A DNA stretch of 40,630 nucleotides from Clostridium sp. CAG:967 (GTDB lineage Bacteria > Cyanobacteriota > Vampirovibrionia > Gastranaerophilales > Gastranaerophilaceae): contig HF991477.1 in the NCBI GenBank assembly GCA_000433095.1, positions 12,331-52,960 on the forward strand, written 5' to 3'. Position numbers and translations under genes: made by a program. This document shows, piece by piece, positions 38,521 through 40,630 of this stretch. Within the stretch, counting starts at the first letter, position 1; each line of letters opens with the position of its first letter. The notes beneath the pieces are model-generated. The model was not told where the DNA came from. It searched no databases and saw only the letters and a program-made list of their open reading frames with translations.

Positions 38521-38913
38521 CTATTCATCACTGCCCGATACGGCAAATCTGAAATCTTCCGTCCAGGTTTTAAAGCCGCCTTCCAAAAGCATTGTAGGAT
38601 AACCGTAATCAGCTAGTATCAAACAAGCTTTAGCGGAAAGATGACACTGCTGGTTATATGAATACACAACAGTAACTTCTTCTTTTGAGAGTTTATCTAT
38701 GTTATCGGCAAGTTCGTCTTTAGGTATAGAAATTGCAGACGGAATATGAGCAATATCGTAATCTTCTTTTTTTCTTACATCTAAAAGCTTAACTTTACCT
38801 TCATCAATAAGATTTTTAAGCTCAATCGGACCTAATGTAAAAGCCAGTTTTTTAGAAAAAAAGCATTGAGCTTTTTCAGGGTTAAACCGTATTTCTTTAA
38901 TTTTTTCGTTCAT
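38521..38913 (-). CDS. Rhodanese-domain protein
   Basis: The protein is 130 aa from ATG 38913; a TTG at 38919 is closer to the ribosome-binding site and cannot be excluded. An N-terminal extension of about 25 residues precedes one rhodanese domain: LLDVRKKEDYDIAHIPSAIS, then VVYSYNQQCHLSAKACLILA with the active-site Cys near residue 90, and LLEGGFKTW. The loop CHLSAK fits a single-domain sulfurtransferase. It may move sulfane sulfur in the cytoplasm; the partner is unknown. The ribosome-binding site AAAGGA lies in a long hairpin. Confidence 0.83.
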   Translation of the reverse strand: MNEKIKEIRFNPEKAQCFFSKKLAFTLGPIELKNLIDEGKVKLLDVRKKEDYDIAHIPSAISIPKDELADNIDKLSKEEVTVVYSYNQQCHLSAKACLILADYGYPTMLLEGGFKTWTEDFRFAVSGSDE

Positions 38914-38921
38914 ATACAAGA

Positions 38922-38953
38922 TATCCTTTCTGTGAGTTTACACAGAAAGGATA
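38922..38953 (-). promoter_or_regulatory. Hairpin that pairs the ribosome-binding site of the rhodanese gene
   Basis: Arms 38922-38934 and 38941-38953 form a perfect 13-bp stem with a six-base loop. On the minus strand the second arm is CACAGAAAGGATA, which holds the Shine-Dalgarno. When folded, ribosome access would be blocked. Confidence 0.6.
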
Positions 38954-39045
38954 AATCAAGTTATAAAATAAATACTTAGCAACATGGTCATAATCTATGT
39001 AGTAAGTTTTGGGGTAAATTTACGTCAGATACCTGCCACAAATCA

Positions 39046-39333
39046 TTAACCCAGGAATGAAATGTGTTTAGGGCTTTTGCTGGCTCTGTCGTAATCAGGT
39101 GAAAATAGTATATTATAAGTCTTGCGAAGTTTGTTTAATGTACTTGAAAGCACATTAGGGTTTTGAACAGCATCTGCTCTTTTTGTACGATTAAGATCAT
39201 TTTCGAAATTAATCTTCGCATTTGGGTTTTGAAGCGATAAAATCGCCATATTCGGGGTTAAATTATTAAGATTGCCTTCTCCGAAGGAAATTGTTTTAAT
39301 GTTGTTAAATTTTACCGGATTAATTGTTATCAT
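39046..39333 (-). CDS. Hypothetical small protein, 95 aa
   Basis: No family is recognised. It begins MITINPVKFNNIKTISFGEG and is Asn-rich with a basic C-terminal half (KRADAVQNPN, NKLRKTYNILFSPDYDRASK). It has no signal peptide or membrane segment. GAGGAGG before the ATG and a strong promoter (39399-39427) argue that it is expressed. The interval 38954-39045 after it holds nothing recognised. Confidence 0.6.
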   Translation of the reverse strand: MITINPVKFNNIKTISFGEGNLNNLTPNMAILSLQNPNAKINFENDLNRTKRADAVQNPNVLSSTLNKLRKTYNILFSPDYDRASKSPKHISFLG

Positions 39334-39398
39334 ATTCTTCCTCCTCTCGTGAGGTTTTGTTTATTAAGTGTTTTTTGAACACTTCATCTAACACTTTC

Positions 39399-39427
39399 AC
39401 TATAAACTATAATAAATATTTTGTCAA
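39399..39427 (-). promoter_or_regulatory. Promoter of the 95-aa protein gene
   Basis: TTGACA (39422-39427), 17 bases and TATAGT (39399-39404) on the minus strand. The leader of about 58 bases holds AAGTGTT-CAAAA-AACACTT and CCTC-ACGA-GAGG hairpins; the second touches the ribosome-binding site. Confidence 0.7.
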
Positions 39428-39691
39428 CCCCTATTATAAAGTTTTATTAAGAAGACTAAATGTATTGATTTATCAAGCTTTTAGCATAAAGTGGCTTTTT
39501 TACACTTATTCTTTATCGTATTTATTTTGGATTTCTTAAAATATATGCCGGCATGGGTAATATGTTATTTTTTAGATAGGTAAGTAGGAAATAAATATAT
39601 AAGACAATAGGGTAATTGTATAAATAACACTTATTACGTTTAATATAATTACTAAATCTTTTTCATACTTCCAGCTATTCTTAATTCCAAC
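39428..39691. other. AT-rich spacer without a gene
   Basis: Only very short frames occur. A TATAAT near 39643-39648 may be the -10 of the downstream RNA, but no matching -35 is found at normal spacing. Confidence 0.4.
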
Positions 39692-39765
39692 GGAGCTTTT
39701 GCACTCTGCGGAGATTTTCAAAGAGATTTGAAAATTTTTATCAGAGACCCGGGCTCCTTTTTTTT
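39692..39765 (+). ncRNA. Candidate small RNA with nested stems and U8 end
   Basis: Three nested helices are visible. GGAGC (39692-39696) pairs with GCTCC (39753-39757). CTCTG (39704-39708) pairs with CAGAG (39742-39746). ATTTTCAAA (39714-39722) pairs with TTTGAAAAT (39727-39735) around a GAGA loop. Eight T follow at 39758-39765. There is no plus-strand gene within reach up- or downstream, so it is not a simple gene terminator. The family is not recognised. Confidence 0.5.
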
Positions 39766-39777
39766 ATGAAACAAGGC

Positions 39778-39840
39778 AAAAAAAAGAGGCGGGGGGATGC
39801 GCGCGCTTTCTTTTTTTCTGGGGGTTATACCGCCTCTTTA
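39778..39840 (-). terminator. Terminator of the right-edge genes, with a large odd loop
   Basis: GAGGCGG (39786-39792) pairs with CCGCCTC (39830-39836); on the minus strand eight T follow. The 37-base loop holds G6, GCGCGCGC-like and T7 runs unlike anything nearby. Confidence 0.6.
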
Positions 39841-39846
39841 TAAGTT

Positions 39847-40272
39847 TTATCCGATTTCTTCAAAAACAAACTGTTCTTGTTTTCTGCTGTAAGATAGTTT
39901 ATAAGTCTTATTAGGTTCGACTTCCACTTCTATTTTGGTTGGATCAATATATTTGGTAACTGTCTTATAAATTACACCCGGTCTTGTCCATTCATAAGAT
40001 ACTTCTAAAACATTTTTACCGGGAAGCAAATAAAAACCGTTATTTATCAACATTTCTTGAAATATTAAAGGTTCTTCACCGTTTACTGAATGAACTTGTA
40101 ATGTTTCAACAATAATTCCCACTTTGTTTGCTTTAATTTGAACTTTTGCAGCTTCGGGATGCTCTTGCGTAAACTTTGCAAGCTTAGCGTTGTGCTTTAC
40201 ATAATTACCCATAGTATAAATTAATGAGCATGCACATACAATTACAACGAAAATAATCCAAATAGTAGTCAT
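39847..40272 (-). CDS. Hypothetical membrane-anchored protein, 141 aa
   Basis: An N-terminal membrane helix (MTTIWIIFVVIVCACSLIYT) is followed by a beta-rich soluble domain with VHSVNGEEPLIFQEMLINNG, FYLLPGKNVLEVSYEWTRPG and VEVEPNKTYKLSYSRK. The G-x-N-x-L-E-V-x-Y pattern recalls small Ig-like or PEGA-like folds, but no family is assigned. AAAGGAGG precedes the ATG. It follows the 40283 gene by ten bases and is probably in the same operon. Confidence 0.65.
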   Translation of the reverse strand: MTTIWIIFVVIVCACSLIYTMGNYVKHNAKLAKFTQEHPEAAKVQIKANKVGIIVETLQVHSVNGEEPLIFQEMLINNGFYLLPGKNVLEVSYEWTRPGVIYKTVTKYIDPTKIEVEVEPNKTYKLSYSRKQEQFVFEEIG

Positions 40273-40282
40273 AGTCCTCCTT

Positions 40283-40630
40283 TTACTTTTTCACACTAAC
40301 TTTTGTAACTATTTTAACAGGTTCATCCTGCTGCCCTACACCTAAAGCTTCAAGCAGTTCACTATATCTGTCCACGCCAAGCATGCTGCAATCAATAGTT
40401 TCACGGTCACCTGTTGTCTTATTTGTTACGATTAAACTACAATCACTGTCAGAACCGGCAGAATCAACCGTTGTTTTTATATAAGAACTGAATTCAACAT
40501 CAGCAAGATTGAACGTATGAGTTAGTTTGTTACAAGAATAAATCTCTAAATATCCCTCATCATAAATAATTAATTTTAAATTATCACTTACCAGTGTCGA
40601 ATATATTAAGTAAACGACCATTAAAGCAGG
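40283..40630 (-). CDS. Hypothetical protein, partial (5' end cut by window)
   Basis: The frame is open to the window edge (PAL precedes the first Met at 40621), so the start probably lies outside. The visible 112 residues include LKLIIYDEGYLEIYSCNKLT, TFNLADVEFSSYIKTT, and a C-terminal RYSELLEALG helix. The alternating strands and final helix suggest a PH-like fold, a guess only. Confidence 0.5.
   Translation of the reverse strand, partial: PALMVVYLIYSTLVSDNLKLIIYDEGYLEIYSCNKLTHTFNLADVEFSSYIKTTVDSAGSDSDCSLIVTNKTTGDRETIDCSMLGVDRYSELLEALGVGQQDEPVKIVTKVSVKK

Noticed and set aside
39542..39580. Short frame starting MPAWVICYFLDR
   Set aside because: Twelve codons without a ribosome-binding site in AT-rich spacer.

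Overview
The window is a low-GC chromosome segment, most likely from a Gastranaerophilales/Melainabacteria-type relative of the Cyanobacteria. This is inferred, not measured. The evidence is an atpD-atpC pair separate from the other ATP synthase genes, a MinC-MinD-MinE set, a cyanobacterial-looking S10, and an abundance of small prepilin-like proteins that begin with an FTLAEV-type motif. No phage, transposase or CRISPR array is visible, so most of the window is ordinary core chromosome.

Layout. Positions 1-1750 hold a partial PilP-like pilus protein and a uridine-kinase-family ATPase on the minus strand. Positions 1891-3699 encode ATP synthase beta and epsilon. Positions 3737-8199 hold two pilin-like genes flanking a split chromate transporter, followed by comM. 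Positions 8247-12222 hold a GT9 glycosyltransferase and a tightly coupled minus-strand operon (Nudix/NrtR-like, secG, tcdA, SDR, HD hydrolase). Positions 12384-15870 hold a lytic-transglycosylase-like protein and minCDE. Positions 16067-25192 are an S10/spc ribosomal protein cluster that stops after rplR. It is unusually loosely spaced and carries a folded RNA element between rpsJ and rplC. Next come a DnaJ/CbpA-like chaperone, a third pilin, and gcvT-gcvH-gcvPA. Positions 30096-34823 hold hypothetical genes, tRNA-Val, tRNA-Cys, a TPM-domain protein, a nucleotidyltransferase-like protein, and two paralogous pilins around an XRE regulator. Then follow adhE with a Rex-like operator, a hypothetical gene, a rhodanese, a small protein, a candidate small RNA, and two hypothetical genes at the right edge.

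Main observations. (1) Four of the five pilin-like genes have a ten-base C or G run at their 5' end, in an otherwise AT-rich genome. At three of them a well-formed ATG with a Shine-Dalgarno sequence lies upstream of the run but one frame out. One extra base (11), or a -1 slip, would join it to the pilin. This looks like a slipped-strand on/off switch placed inside the leader peptide that prepilin peptidase removes. (2) At least five genes show the same geometry, a -10 box, exactly six bases, then ATG, which predicts leaderless mRNAs. (3) A compact multi-helix RNA inside the S10 operon resembles HEARO/omega-type RNA, but no nuclease gene accompanies it. (4) A nested-hairpin RNA ending in U8 near 39.7 kb is a candidate small RNA.

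How the genes fit together: PilP, the pilins and ComM suggest type IV pili and DNA uptake. AdhE with its Rex-like site and the glycine cleavage genes suggest fermentative, amino-acid-linked metabolism. MinCDE, the ATP synthase subunits, the ribosomal proteins, SecG and DnaJ are housekeeping.
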